The notes: generated by a model not told the origin, from the sequence alone. 64,000 bases of DNA from Hybos culiciformis (GCA_964007475.1 OZ023273.1:41913525-41977524); one strand, 5' to 3'. Shown: positions 46,101 through 56,153, numbered from the stretch's first letter. Translations and numbers: made by a program.

Positions 46101-49100
46101 AAAAGTTTCTCATTTCTTCAGATTGTTTTGACAACATTAGCAATAAAGTAGGTTGATTTAATTAAATATTTCCTTTAAATATTGTTTTGTGGAATTATTT
46201 TATTACACGCACTATTAAGTAATTTTTCATTTTAATAAATTAGTATTTTGATGGAATATATACTCATACAATGATGCAAGAACAAGAATATTTAATAATG
46301 GTTTCAAACTGTTTATCCAATTAGTGTTCAAGTTTTCTATAAAAATTATTCGTTGGCGGTGTTAATCTACACAAGAATTGTAATTTTGTGTAAATAATTT
46401 TCGTGTACTATAATCCACATAAAATATAATTTTTAGTTCGGGTTCATGAAACCACTTGTACATACTTATTTTTTAATATTATGATTGACATAAAACAATG
46501 TTTACACTTTATTGAACACACTATGGATTTTTTTTTATGCTATGTCACACATTTATCTTCATTAAAATAACATAAATTTTTGTTGTTAGGTGCAAAATAT
46601 TTACTTAACTTATTTCTATATTTATTTTTATTTTTATCCCAACGAAATAAAATAGAGACAGACGTTAATCAATTTATTCAATTTTATTGTCTTCTAATAA
46701 AAAAAAAAAAGATTATATTATTCGCATATAAAAAAAATATTTGTTTTGGGACCAATAATTTGATTTACTAAGGTTAAGGAAGACATAAATTAAAGATGTT
46801 TGTTTATTTATTTGGTATATTTGAGTTTTTAAAAACATACCACTTTAATTAGGGGACCCGAAAGTTCGCTTTTGTATAATAATAGTAGCAAAGCAATATA
46901 TTGCTTTGGCAGTAGTGTTGTAAAGTAGAATTCTTCGTGAAATTTTTATTTATTTACACAAAACGTTAATAAAATTTTTAGAAAAAAAATTATGAAAATA
47001 AAATATGTTGGCATTAATAAAATTTATTAAAAAATACATTTAACAGTTTTTTAAAGGTAAATTATCTTTAAAAATACAAGAAAGGTTCTTTTCGTCATTT
47101 GTTGGGAAATTAAAAATAATATTTTCTACATCTAACTTTTATTACAAAACTTTTTTTATGTTTAGATGTTTAGCTTTTAACTTTTAGAAAAGAATAATAT
47201 TGGCAAATACATACTTTTATTTAACTTGGACAACAAACTTATTTTTTTTTTCTCTGTTAAGTATATCATTTTTTTAAACCTGAAGGTACTTACCTAGGTT
47301 TTTAGAAGAAAAAAAAAGTATTCTTTTTACACGATTTTATTTAAAACACAAACTCTGTTTTTCATTTACTCTTGCAACTGTTAGTTGACTGAAATTTTGC
47401 ACAGTCCTTTACTTCCGGTGACAATACAATATTTCATCAAAATAGTAACCGAAAGAATAATTAATAGATTTTCATTAACATATTATATGTACATAACTAT
47501 TTTGAACTTTTTATAAAATATTATTTCCTTCCGATTTTTTCGGAGTGCTAGGTGCAATCCTTTATGAAAAAATTATAAAATTGGTCTAACTCCAAATTTA
47601 AAGTTAGAAAAATATTATAATGAAGCTTAAATAATGGAACTAAAGTTATTGAATTTGTAATTAAGAAGAAAAATTTCTCAAATAAATAGACTGAAATTGG
47701 CACTTATGTTTGGAAGTTACTAAAAAGTTTTAAATGAAAATAAATAAAAAAAATATTTTAAGGATTCGTAAAATAAAAAGATTTAATTTTTAGCAAAATA
47801 AAAAGATTTTATTTTTCGTAAAATAAAAAGATTTTTATTTTCTTCTTTTTATTACATATTTGAATAATAAAATCGTGTAGCTTTAAATTGGTTTCTCTAT
47901 TTATTTTTTTCAGTTTTTAGGAAGATAATAAATATGTACATAATTATATAGGTTAAATTATAGTATAGGAGTATATTGTATCTTTAATTAATTTTTTTTT
48001 GCAATCCGACACTTTTAACATAAGGATATTTTTTATTTCTAAATTTAATTTTATATGCCAGTGGATAGTAAAACTCCGTAATTTAACATTTTATGAACAA
48101 AAATAAAACAACTTTTTCTTTTCCTGTGAATCTGTGATTTCTAATTTTTCCTACTATACACAAATCAATTTTTATTGACCGATTAATGTAACCAAATGTC
48201 GAATACGCCTTCACAAGTCACAAAATTTTTAATAAACTAACACCAAAAATGCCAATTCTGGCATTTATTAATTTATTGAACGATAAAGTTTGAATGAATC
48301 AAACTTTAATTGATCAACTAAAAAATTGATCAATTGTGTTGAAAAAGGGTTCTCAACTATAATTTTCAATAAATTTTTGTTGATCAACTTTAATCGGACA
48401 ACGAAAATCGATTCGAGAGCACACGCCTTAAGGCAACACTATTAAATCGAAATAAATTCCAATTTATTTTTTTAATAAGATTTCTGCGTTCTGGAAATGT
48501 GATAAACGTTTTAAAGTTCATTTTGTGGATATTATACGGTAATGAAAATGTACATGGAAGTATAAAAATAAGTCAGAAGATAACATAGAAGAAGTCATAA
48601 TGTGGAATTATATTCACAATATTTCTAAAATGACTACAAATTATTAAAAAAAATTTATTATAATAATGACCTCGATCTCTGATTGTCTGTTTGTCTTTAA
48701 TACATCTTACTGCTTTCATTCAAATTTTACAGAGAGAAACTTTTGGGTAAAAGACAACTCAAGTTCGAACCTCAGAAATTCTTTCGAAAGTTAGGAGTAA
48801 ATTCGATTTTGTTTGATCATAATAGTAGGAATTTCTTTCTATATGCTATAACGCGACCTACTTATATTCGTATTAAAAAAAGAAATTTATTTCAGTGCAA
48901 AGGCTAAAATCATATTATTTTGTACTTTATTTAATTGTAAATAGGTACATTTGACCGAAAACACTTTCAAACGTATTTCTAATTGACTGCATTTTTAAGT
49001 TGAACTATTTTAAGTTGTGAGTTTGGGCAGTCATATTTAAAAAATGCAGTCAATTAAACATATGCCGATAAAAATAGAATCAAATACAGATACAGTGAAA

Positions 49101-50401
49101 TGTATTTACAGTCTGATGCCAAATGTACTGTTTACAATCTTTTAAAAGGTATTATGAGCACATAATATTGATGGTTATATTTCGATATATCTACATTTAT
49201 TTCTATCATACTGAATAATTTAATTTTTCATAAAGAAAAGCTAAAAGTTTAGATGAAATATATAATGAATTATTTATTCAGACAATTTTTATGAAAAATA
49301 TTAATACATTAAGATTATATTAATACTTGGAAATTATTAGACAGAACTTTATGAATGATATATGTAGAAATAACGTAAGTTCAGAATATTTATAAATGCT
49401 GTGAATGCTGCGTGGTATATTTTGCTAATTTTTACAACTTTTTTTTCTAGTAGATACAACACAAGAATGATAAAAACAAAAAATTAAAGAATTATGTATT
49501 GTGTTACTTTTAAAGTTTTGTTTTTAAATATTTATATCTGAGGTTTTTCTTTATTTATATAAATGTTTTTACATTTAAAGTTTTTTTTGGATTGTTGGAT
49601 TAATATTTGAATGTGTTCAAGATTTTTTTTCCTTTTTTGCAGACATTTTTTTTTTAAGAGTAATTAATGTCGGCATTGACAAATGTAATTATGAAGATCA
49701 AATATTTTTATTTACACTTCTTAAAATATGAAATTAATGTATTGTTTTTTCAATTTGTATAATTTTAGGCTGTTGAGAATACAGCAGAATATTCAGGAAG
49801 CAAAAAAGTCGAAAAATATCACCAGGAAACCACAGAAGTTATTGAAAAATCTACAAGTGAAAAATTAGAGGTAAATTTGTTTTTATACGGTAAAAATAAC
49901 AAAAAATAAATTTATTGATTTTTTTAATCCTTTAATATGGTACATAATACTTGCATAATATAATATATTACTTGAAGCACTTGATGTGTAGGAAAATATT
50001 CTATCTTTTTTTTAATTAAAATTACCTTCATACTGTTCCGATGTGTCTAAAGGTTTATAATAAATAAATATTGACGTCGAGTTTTTTTTTAAAAAAGCTA
50101 ATTGTTTGTTTTCTTTTTTCTTGAAATAATAATAATAATAAACCAATCATAAAATGTACTCTCATTATGATAAGTCTAAAAGACGTTGTAACTTTCTTTA
50201 GGCTATACTACTTTATTTTGTAACGTGATATTTTTTTGTTTTTCTAAAATTAATTTTAGATTAATTTTTATTTTTAGACTACAGAGCATTACAGTAATTT
50301 AAACGGTAAAGCTGATTCAAAATATAGTAAATCTGAAGCGAAATATAGAGCTGTCAATTTAGAAAATATCCCATTGCCAACTACAGGTGGAAAAGTTATA
50401 G
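15979..50401 (+). CDS. cher: Filamin (actin cross-linking protein), central part of gene, 13 exons joined
   Basis: Filamin cross-links F-actin and scaffolds receptors and signalling proteins at the cell cortex. In insects it is needed for ring canals and muscle Z-discs. Exons: 15979-16123, 16195-16530, 18164-18543, 18603-18758, 18823-19671, 19730-19877, 20111-20349, 20423-20989, 22174-22978, 23049-23501, 23891-24026, 49769-49870, 50278-50401. All introns are GT...AG and all phases agree, giving about 1,480 residues with no stop. The order is: second half of CH2 (residues about 1-45 show [17 protein letters not shown]), a linker with CAPGLCPDW and [11 protein letters not shown], thirteen Ig repeats of about 92-100 residues, then the hinge ending in PLPTTGGKV. 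The repeats carry the filamin hallmarks GPG[IL], DNGDGT and PGSPF. Human filamins have 15 repeats before the hinge, so this form is shorter, as in flies. The gene is incomplete at both ends: the N-terminal CH exons and the C-terminal repeats are missing. Coding exons are clearly less AT-rich than the introns. Confidence 0.97.
16195..16530 (+). CDS. cher: Filamin exon: end of CH2 and linker to Ig1
   Basis: Begins [18 protein letters not shown] and continues through [44 protein letters not shown] and [13 protein letters not shown]. These match the C-terminal helices of the filamin CH2 domain and the proline-rich lead into the first Ig repeat. The open frame visually starts at 16160, but that ATG lies in the preceding 71-bp intron. 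The acceptor tatttttag ending at 16194 sets the true exon start. Donor cag|gtatga. Phase 2 at the end, completed as AGA in the next exon. Confidence 0.96.
16531..18163 (+). other. Filamin intron, 1.6 kb
   Basis: AT-rich intron between the CH2 exon and Ig1, bounded by cag|gtatga and atttttag|a. I see no further exon, RNA gene or transposon in it. One small less AT-rich patch, cattcctcctcctcggtaag at 17161-17180, contains a donor-like CGGTAAG, but no open frame leads into it. Confidence 0.85.
18164..18543 (+). CDS. cher: Filamin exon: Ig1 and start of Ig2
   Basis: Opens with [17 protein letters not shown], the classical start of filamin Ig1, and runs through [18 protein letters not shown] and [10 protein letters not shown]. 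Ig2 starts near 18444 with [17 protein letters not shown]. The donor is the weaker aaag|gtttga and is followed by a 59-bp intron. Skipping this donor would hit a stop (taa) after six codons, so splicing here is required. The next exon completes the glycine of TKGAGKG. Confidence 0.95.
18603..18758 (+). CDS. cher: Filamin exon: middle of Ig2
   Basis: A small exon that is too short to stand out as an open frame. It reads [19 protein letters not shown], then [21 protein letters not shown], which are the central strands of Ig2. Acceptor attttag|ga and donor gccg|gtaagt are both strong. The flanking introns are 59 and 64 bp. Phase 1 on both sides. Confidence 0.95.
18823..19671 (+). CDS. cher: Filamin exon: end of Ig2, Ig3, Ig4, most of Ig5
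   Basis: The largest uninterrupted exon in the window, 849 bp. It ends Ig2 with [14 protein letters not shown]. Ig3 then runs from about 18867 ([20 protein letters not shown], with the same GRGLQ variant as vertebrate Ig3). Ig4 runs from about 19158 ([13 protein letters not shown], with [17 protein letters not shown]). Ig5 starts at about 19431 ([17 protein letters not shown]). Donor ttcaag|gtaact. The internal ATG at 18921 is not a start, because the frame is open through it to the acceptor at 18822. Confidence 0.97.
19730..19877 (+). CDS. cher: Filamin exon: end of Ig5, start of Ig6
   Basis: Reads [19 protein letters not shown], the last strands of Ig5, then [19 protein letters not shown], the start of Ig6 at about 19786. 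The usual GPGL of the repeat start is GPWL here. Acceptor ttattttag, donor gctag|gtgagt. Phase 1 in and phase 2 out. Confidence 0.94.
20111..20349 (+). CDS. cher: Filamin exon: rest of Ig6, start of Ig7
   Basis: Continues Ig6 with [20 protein letters not shown], then [19 protein letters not shown] and [16 protein letters not shown]. Ig7 begins at about 20307 with [13 protein letters not shown], which lacks the full GPG motif as the vertebrate Ig8 (KIKVSGLG) also does. Acceptor aaacag|a, donor ccaa|gtaagt. Confidence 0.94.
20423..20989 (+). CDS. cher: Filamin exon: Ig7, Ig8, start of Ig9
   Basis: The intron before it is 73 bp. The exon finishes Ig7 ([20 protein letters not shown]), then encodes Ig8 from about 20662 ([61 protein letters not shown]). 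This Ig8 closely parallels vertebrate Ig9. Ig9 starts at about 20941 with [12 protein letters not shown]. The frame stays open to 21021, but the last eleven codons are intron: the donor catg|gtagta joins in phase to [10 protein letters not shown] in the next exon and restores a normal repeat. Confidence 0.95.
20990..22173 (+). other. Filamin intron, 1.2 kb
   Basis: Intron inside Ig9, bounded by catg|gtagta and ttatttcag|gt. Neither strand shows a conserved coding frame. The minus-strand frame 21286-21489 does not resemble any known protein. A short hairpin, caatatttt/taatattg, lies near 21300. Nothing else was recognised. Confidence 0.85.
22174..22978 (+). CDS. cher: Filamin exon: Ig9, Ig10, most of Ig11
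   Basis: Starts [18 protein letters not shown] and completes Ig9 ([34 protein letters not shown]). Ig10 starts at about 22431 ([49 protein letters not shown]). Ig11 starts at about 22707 ([20 protein letters not shown]). Acceptor ttatttcag, donor tgcag|gttggt. The junction to the next exon reads [12 protein letters not shown], so the conserved SPF motif is rebuilt across the splice. Confidence 0.96.
23049..23501 (+). CDS. cher: Filamin exon: end of Ig11, Ig12, start of Ig13
   Basis: The intron before it is 70 bp. Ig12 (about 23074-23360) opens with [14 protein letters not shown], lacking the GPGL signature. It is otherwise canonical ([49 protein letters not shown]). Ig13 then starts [18 protein letters not shown] and contains [17 protein letters not shown], matching the divergent repeat just before hinge 1 of vertebrate filamins (Ig15). 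Donor acaag|gtaaaa. Confidence 0.95.
23502..23890 (+). other. Filamin intron, 389 bp
   Basis: Intron inside Ig13, bounded by acaag|gtaaaa and ccttctatag|c. It is AT-rich, with nothing further seen. Confidence 0.85.
23891..24026 (+). CDS. cher: Filamin exon: end of Ig13, before the hinge
   Basis: A 136-bp exon reading [20 protein letters not shown], then [20 protein letters not shown]. This aligns with the DVVENEDGTFDIFY segment of vertebrate Ig15. The SPF motif of other repeats is replaced by NGHF. Acceptor ccttctatag, donor attaag|gtacat, phase 0. Read-through would stop after three more codons, so a transcript ending in this intron would give a protein of CH domains plus Ig1-13. Confidence 0.94.
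27331..27478. repeat. Nested AT-rich inverted repeats
   Basis: Outer arms AGTAGTTGAA (27331-27340) and TTCAACTACT (27469-27478) enclose a perfect 12-bp hairpin AACTATTTATTA-TT-TAATAAATAGTT (27438-27463). A third palindrome, AACTACAT-T-ATGTAGTT, follows near 27512. This may be a decayed fold-back element. Confidence 0.5.
33937..33980. repeat. 22-bp tandem duplication
   Basis: Two perfect copies of a 22-base unit (33937-33958, 33959-33980). Each contains GTATATAAAAATATAC, itself palindromic, followed by GTACAT. Confidence 0.85.
37399..37898. mobile_element. 500-bp array of nested palindromes (non-autonomous DNA element)
   Basis: Flanked by a perfect direct repeat ATTTGCAC (37391-37398 and 37899-37906; nine bases if the preceding C is counted), which marks an insertion. 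The ends are inverted: left GGGGGTTGGACATTTGTCC, right (reverse strand) GGGCGCCGTGACATTTG, then both continue CGCGGGACATTTGTCCGCGAT. Inside, GCGGACAAATG and its complement CATTTGTCCGC recur about every 20-60 bases as hairpins, for example 37501-37540, 37553-37591, 37612-37636, 37655-37694, 37714-37752 and 37799-37838. It is strikingly GC-rich against its AT-rich host. No transposase is encoded. The 8-9 bp duplication and GGG ends allow hAT, Mutator or Merlin-type mobilisation. I cannot assign a family. Confidence 0.85.
40001..40401. repeat. Dispersed motif TTTCGAAAAGGNCTCAT, four copies
   Basis: Copies: 40001-40024 (ATGAGCGAAAAGGCCTCAT), about 40076-40098 (TCAATTTCGAAAAGGTCTCAT), 40241-40263 (TCAATTTCGAAAAGGACTCAT) and, inverted, 40377-40401 (CATGAGCCCTTTTCGAATTTG). 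The spacing is irregular, so this is not a simple tandem repeat. Confidence 0.65.
44423..44714. repeat. 292-bp near-perfect hairpin
   Basis: The left arm 44423-44554 (132 bp) and right arm 44588-44714 (127 bp) are inverted copies differing by about four substitutions, a 6-bp insertion in the left arm and one extra T in the right arm. The 33-base loop contains its own small stem TGACC-TTTTC-GGTCA (44566-44580). No flanking target duplication is obvious, since the left edge runs into poly-A. Transcribed within the filamin pre-mRNA it would fold into a long double-stranded RNA. It could also be a recent palindromic miniature element. Confidence 0.85.
47766..47842. repeat. AT-rich tandem repeat, about 26-bp unit x3
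   Basis: Three copies of a unit with AAAATAAAAAGATTT followed by a T-rich tail, separated by TAGC, TTCG and similar bases. Minor imperfect tandem repeat. Confidence 0.7.
48247..48335. repeat. Three consecutive perfect hairpins
   Basis: AAATGCCA-ATTC-TGGCATTT (48247-48266), AAAGTTTGA-ATGAA-TCAAACTTT (48285-48307) and AATTGATCAA-8 nt-TTGATCAATT (48308-48335), all with fully paired arms. Another GTTGATCAAC palindrome follows near 48379. Confidence 0.75.
48934..49138. repeat. Imperfect fold-back repeat
   Basis: TAATTGACTGCATTTTTAA near 48980 is matched by its complement TTAAAAAATGCAGTCAATTA near 49040-49060. Outer segments TTGTAAATAGGTACATTTGA (48934) and, inverted, CCAAATGTACTGTTTACAA (ending 49138) also pair. 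The two arms differ by indels, pointing to an old insertion. Confidence 0.6.
49769..49870 (+). CDS. cher: Filamin hinge exon 1 (34 codons)
   Basis: A 102-bp, phase 0-0 exon, 25.7 kb downstream of the previous one. It is open throughout, flanked by attttag and gag|gtaaat. It reads [20 protein letters not shown], then [14 protein letters not shown]. The composition is charged and rich in S, T, K and E, with no Ig strand pattern, as expected of a flexible hinge. Because its length is a multiple of three and both ends are phase 0, it could be skipped without a frameshift and may be alternatively spliced. Confidence 0.85.
50278..50401 (+). CDS. cher: Filamin hinge exon 2, end of hinge
   Basis: Reads [18 protein letters not shown], then [17 protein letters not shown], and ends with one base (g) of a split codon at a consensus donor g|gtaagt. 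The first part is hydrophilic hinge. The final PLPTTGGKV resembles the junction into the first post-hinge repeat of other filamins. The next exon, which should complete a glycine codon and begin the first post-hinge Ig repeat, is outside the window. Acceptor atttttag at 50277. Confidence 0.88.
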
Positions 50402-52212
50402 GTAAGTTAATTTATATATATATTTATAAAAAAAAAATAGCTATATATATATATTTAAAAGATAATAAATTTGTTTGTTTTCGATGATATATTATTTATT
50501 TCTACAATTTTATCGTGCAAAATCACTCAACTTTATTGAAACAACGTCATAGTTAATACATAAATAAACCAAGAAAATATAAAATTTATGGTTTGGAAAA
50601 AGAATTTGATAAGAGAATTAAATTTTTATGGATTACGAAAATTTATCTATATGTTTTATGAATTGAAATGATTGATTATACAGTCTATTAAAAAAAATAT
50701 TTCTTGATAGAGTATTTATTGAGTAATGTGGGCTAGACCAGACTATAGACATAGACAGTTATAGAGAAAGACGTATATAATATATTTTGAGGAAAATGGA
50801 TTGAAAAAAAATTAATAAGGTCAAATTAAGATATTTCACGAAATCGCATTTCTATTTCCTCCTTATTAGAACGGAAACTTGAATTTCTTGATTTAATTAT
50901 CATCTTTATATATATTAATCTGAACAAGACATAAGGTTAATAAACTGTCAAACAATTTATTATTTATCTTTTAAGTTACGTATTAAATATTACCATACAA
51001 GCTGTTGACATTATGAACAATATTGTACAATTTTATTTTTTATTAATTAGATATTTAAATTCAACAATATTATTAATATTTCCATAAATAATTATTTTTC
51101 TTTCGTATTGAGCAAATAATTTTGATTGTTATTAAAGCTTTTTTTTAAAATATTGCAAAATTGTATTGGAATTATTCCAAAAGTAACATATTCTTATGAA
51201 GAGACCACACCAATAGCAGATATTCGATAATATAATATGTTTTATGTGAAAAAAAGTGAAATAAATATCTTTTTGCTAAAAAAAAAATTTTTGTGGGAAA
51301 TATTTACAAAATGTTGATACAATATTATATTCTTTATGTCGTGTGCCGATACATTTTAGTGCTATAGCTAGCCAATTATTAATACTGCCAAGCTGAAATT
51401 TTGTATATTATTTTCCGAAATAAAACATAACACAAAACACAATAAAAAAAAATAAAAAAAAAAAAGACAGAACAAAAAAAATAAAAATAATAAAATTGAA
51501 CTTTTGTCCTATGCCAAAAATCATTTCAAATAATTAAAAGAGAAAAAAAATTAATTTTAATAATGTATGCAATATATGAAAACTTTGAAAAATTTGAAAA
51601 ATTTACACAGTTGCAGCCTAAATTTTAATTGTAGTGATTTGATAAAATAACAAAATGAAAATAATACACAGTGGGTGCCCATAAATATTTTATTTTTAAG
51701 ATAATTTTATAATTTTATTATGGTTATATGTATATATATAGAGATTGGCTCAAAATGTAAAGATGGAGCAAGCTTATGCTAAAATAATTCTACGGCAATA
51801 TATATTTGTAATTGTTGGGTCGCTAATACTTGAAAAAAAGGTTCAAAAACTGTAGTCATTGTGAGAACTTCATCATTTTGTTAACTGAATTTTAAAGGAA
51901 AACAATTGACTGAGTGATCTAAATTTTAAAAACTGAATTTTCCCCACTTATTTTATTATAGGAAATGGTATAAAAATATCAGAGTTTTTCCTTTTCGACA
52001 ATAATTAATTGTATTAAAAACGCATATCGACAAATATCAACAAACAGTATATCGATACGAAAATTACTAATTTGATATTATTCAATAAAATACAATTTGG
52101 GCAATAACGAAATATCATTTGATTATTTCCTTAATATATTCTTTCTAAAATTTTTGTCAGATGTAGTTACATACATCAAATGTAAGTTAAATATTTTCTT
52201 TTATGTTTCCGA

Positions 52213-52244
<32 letters not shown>

Positions 52245-52290
52245 TAAATAATAATAATATTAATAATAATAATACTTATAATAATAATAA
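52213..52290. repeat. (AAT)n microsatellite, interrupted
   Basis: About 25 AAT-like triplets with a few interruptions. The plus-strand frame over it is a poly-asparagine artefact. Confidence 0.95.
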
Positions 52291-55200
52291 GAATTTTTGA
52301 TCTTATTTTCTAGAAAACTTAATTAAATATTAATTTATTAGCATGTCTATGTCTATCTATGTAGGTTTATTATCTTTCTCATAAATGTTTATTATTTTTA
52401 TTATTATTTTATTAAAAGGAAATTTGTATAGTATTTTTATGCTGTCAATGTAAATTGCACGTACGTACATATTAATCTTGTAAAAAGTTTTTTTGTATCA
52501 TTATTGTCCAGTTTTTTACCACCACCATTCCTTATTCTTGTCTAAATGTCTCTATTATTATTTTTACAATACATATTTTCTTCATTTTATGAATTTATTG
52601 AATTTCATTTGTGTCAGGGTTCTTTAAAAGTAAAAAAATAAAATAAAATTGCCAAAAAGAGTGTTTCTGTATTTTCACTTTTTTCCTTGCTATTCACATC
52701 ACAGCTTGACAGTTTCATAATGTAAATATCTATGTATATGTATATAAAATTATATAAATACATATAATGTTTTTATTTTGATAGCAATTGTGGTAAATGA
52801 CTTTTTACGATGAAGACTGAAAATAATTTTATTTTTTATAATGAATTGAAAAGGAAATTAAGTTTTGTATCAAATGGCCAATAAATATTATATTTTTACA
52901 TTGAAATAGTGAAATTTTTCATTTTTTATAAAAAATACATTGATCAGAGCTGCAACAGTAAAATGTCACAAATCCTTCAAAATCGAAAATATGTCAATAT
53001 TATATATAATATTAATAGCCGGAAAAACAACGTCTCCTAAAAAGCCACATAGACAAAATATTACTAGTTGCATCATTATTTCCGAACTACTAAATTCTTA
53101 CATCCACACCAAGTCAATGATTTGAACCAGTAAATGTAAAGATTTAAAAATCATTGTTTGTTTTATTCTTTACATGAGACAAATTTTTTTTTTTTACTTA
53201 TTTTTTACGTAAACAATCTGTAGACCCATTTTGCAACAAAATTTTTCAGAGTGTTAGCTGAAATTATTAATTTGTTAATTCTATTGAAAATCTTCGTTGT
53301 TTCGGTTGAAACCGAACTACAAAATGTATCGACTAAGCACAAGAAGTAATGGTCATCCATCGCAGACTCAGATTATGTTACTAGCATACGACAAGTATAC
53401 TTTGTGCTTTTTAACAAAAATTAGGGGTAAAAATACTCAAATGAAATTTTTAAGTGATCATACTAGTAGAAATGTGGTAAATTAATATTGAAATCAAAAT
53501 TTTTGTCTTCAGAAAAAAAATCAATTTTTAAAGAATTGTATAATGCATAAAATGTATTATAATATCTGTTACATTGTTCAATATATAAAAATAGACATAA
53601 ATTGATATAAAGAACAATTCGTTCGTCTTGGTTGGTCGTTATCACATTCCATCGTGGAATCGTCACATTTACTACCAAACCAACCATATTATATCCAATT
53701 TATGTCCTTTTCATACGTATTTTATTTTAACCATATTAGAACCTTTTTTTGGTAGAATTTTCCTTTAAATTGATATTTATTATCAGGATAAAGAAAATTT
53801 GCTCTGAATGTTATTAAAATTAAATAATAACCAAATTAGTTCTTAGGAAAATATATCACAAGTCGATCAATTGAAATGGAATATATAAATTTTTTTGCTT
53901 TGAAAAATTGTTTTTATATACTATGTACATAATTATTCTTAAATTATGTTAATCGTATGAAATTAAAAAAATCGCTAAGAAAAAATTTATTAATTAATTA
54001 AATATATAAGTATAAATGTTGTAAGTACTGTAGTCATAATGAAGTTTAAAAGGTAAAGAAAACTTTTAAAAGAGAAGTTGTTTAAGGATAAATATTGGTA
54101 TTTTTTTAGTGCAAAATAAATAATTATAGCATGTAAATATTCAAAGCAATATTGGAATTTTATAAATTATAATACCATAATTTATAAACTTTATTTATAA
54201 ACTCATTTTATTTCTAGGGGCTTCAATAATTTTTATAAAATTTCTAGACAACGACATTAAAAAAATACATATCTATCTATCTACATAACTACAATATTTA
54301 TTTTTCGATTTTTAAAATTTTTTTTCTCAAGATACATTAAATTTTGTCACTCGACCTGATCAAAAATATTGATGGCACCAATAGCTCTAATATAAAAATA
54401 AATTAATTAAAAATATATCTCGTTGCTATCGAGAATTGAATTGACTTTGAAACTATCTTAATTAAAAATAAAAGATTCTGTAAAACGTGACTAAATTTAA
54501 ATTTAAAATTTAAAGTTTGAAAAAAAAGTACACATATTAATGATTTCAATGTATTTAGGACTAGTATTTGGGAAATTTTTGATTTAACTACTTTTTTTTC
54601 CAAGTGAATGTGTAGACAGTTTTCGAAGCGGTAAAAGTAAACAGAAAACGTCCTTCTTATAAAAGTCAAGTATGTATTTATATTCGATAATTTGCTACTT
54701 CAGGGAGGAAATAAACTTTGTTTGATTATCAGTCACATATATATTTAAAAAATTTAGTACCCTCAAAAGAGAATTCATGGTGACGGGTCCGGTATGTACA
54801 CTACAATTCTTACCTTTTGAAAGGGTGAGATCAGGCTTTTATATTTTGTAGCTATAATATTATAAGTATAATATTAGAATAATTTTAAATAAAACATCGT
54901 GCATAAAAGCTACTATTTCGTTTCGTAAGCATTTCATTCCAAGTAACAATTTTTTTTTCCATTCAAAGAACAAGATATTCATATTTCATTTGTATTCGAA
55001 AAGCATGACAGATGCGTTGAAAATTTAAAAACAATCAATTTTTCAAATTTATTATATAATTTATAAGGATCATACCTTTAACCCTTTTATTAAAAAAAAA
55101 AATAATAATAAAGAACTTGAATTATAAATGATAAATTCAATTTATGTCGATTTATTGAACAGGCAGACTATAATATTTCCTGCCTTAAATATCATTTAAA

Positions 55201-56077
55201 TAAATACATGCCATATAAAAAAAAAGACATAAAAAAATGTTATTAAAAGAAAATTCGTAGTTAAAGCTGTTAGTAACTTTATTCTCAGAGCATTCTGGGC
55301 AGACCAGAGTACAGATCAGAAAAAAGTTATCAAATAAATGAAACTTTGATTGTACGTGACTTTTAATACAATTTCCGTGAAATGATTTTCTTGTGAATTT
55401 AATAATCCGGATGTGAAATATTCCTGTATTTTTTTAACGTTAATAGATCTTATTATTTGATTTCAATTTAATAAAAATGTATACCTACCAGAAACGGGGA
55501 AATGATTTTTTTTTAAATATTTTGCGTTAATGTTTTTTTGAAGAAGTAGGTTTCGTATTTCTATAATATTAATAATAATTTATTTTCAATAAAAATAAAA
55601 ATTTTTATGTAGAAAAAACAAAATTTATAGTTTTTAATATTTGAAAAATTGATGCTTTTATTAGAGCAATAAATAAAAGCTTCGATTTGATTGCATTTTA
55701 CATAATAATTTAAAAAATTTAAAAGAAGACAATTTTTTTGCAAATAAAATTGCGTGGTTGTTTCGTTAAATTAATATTTTTTTTACCTGTCTGTACAGAC
55801 AGAATGAAAATAGAATTTAAAACATAATCATTGAGCATTGTTCGAATTAATTTTTTTCTGAAACTAAATTATTCTTAAATTCTTGACCGTATAAGTTTTT
55901 TGAAAAATTTGTTTTCTGGTTCCAAAGGCATTAAAAATTCAATAACATTGAGCCCCTCTCCAAATAGACGCTCATAAAAAGAAAACAGAGAAACTTCTAT
56001 CAAAATAGAGTTACTTCGTTTTTGATTAATAACTTTTAACTTCCGGCCACAATTATTTAAAATAAAAATCCGAATCG

Positions 56078-56153
56078 CAGTGGCGTAGCGAGCTTAACTC
56101 GCGCCCGGGGCATAATACCTTTTTGCCCCCCCCCCCCCCTCACTACGCGACTG
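56078..56153. mobile_element. 76-bp hAT-like miniature element with 8-bp target duplication
   Basis: Perfect 8-bp direct repeats CCGAATCG lie at 56070-56077 and 56154-56161. Terminal inverted repeats are CAGTGGCGTAGCGAG (left) and CAGTCGCGTAGTGAG (right, reverse strand), 13 of 15 identical. Inside are a small hairpin GCGAG-CTTAA-CTCGC and a run of 14 C residues (56126-56139). CAG ends with 8-bp duplications are the signature of the hAT superfamily. It is extremely short, so it is either a minimal miniature element or an internally deleted copy. Confidence 0.85.

Larger units (their letters stand above)
24027..49768 (+). other. Giant filamin intron before the hinge, 25.7 kb
   Basis: Bounded by attaag|gtacat and aattttag|gc, phase 0 on both sides. 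It is almost entirely AT-rich non-coding sequence. I found no convincing nested gene on either strand. It holds the palindromic element at 37399-37898, the long hairpin at 44423-44714, the fold-backs at 27331-27478 and 48934-49138, a hairpin cluster at 48247-48335, a dispersed motif cluster at 40001-40401, and tandem repeats at 33937-33980 and 47766-47842. Two less AT-rich patches near 34035-34130 and 35020-35100 could be regulatory. Small cassette hinge exons could be missed by eye. Confidence 0.8.

Noticed and set aside
52097..52300. 67-codon frame with poly-asparagine end
   Set aside because: Reads the AAT microsatellite; no other coding sign.
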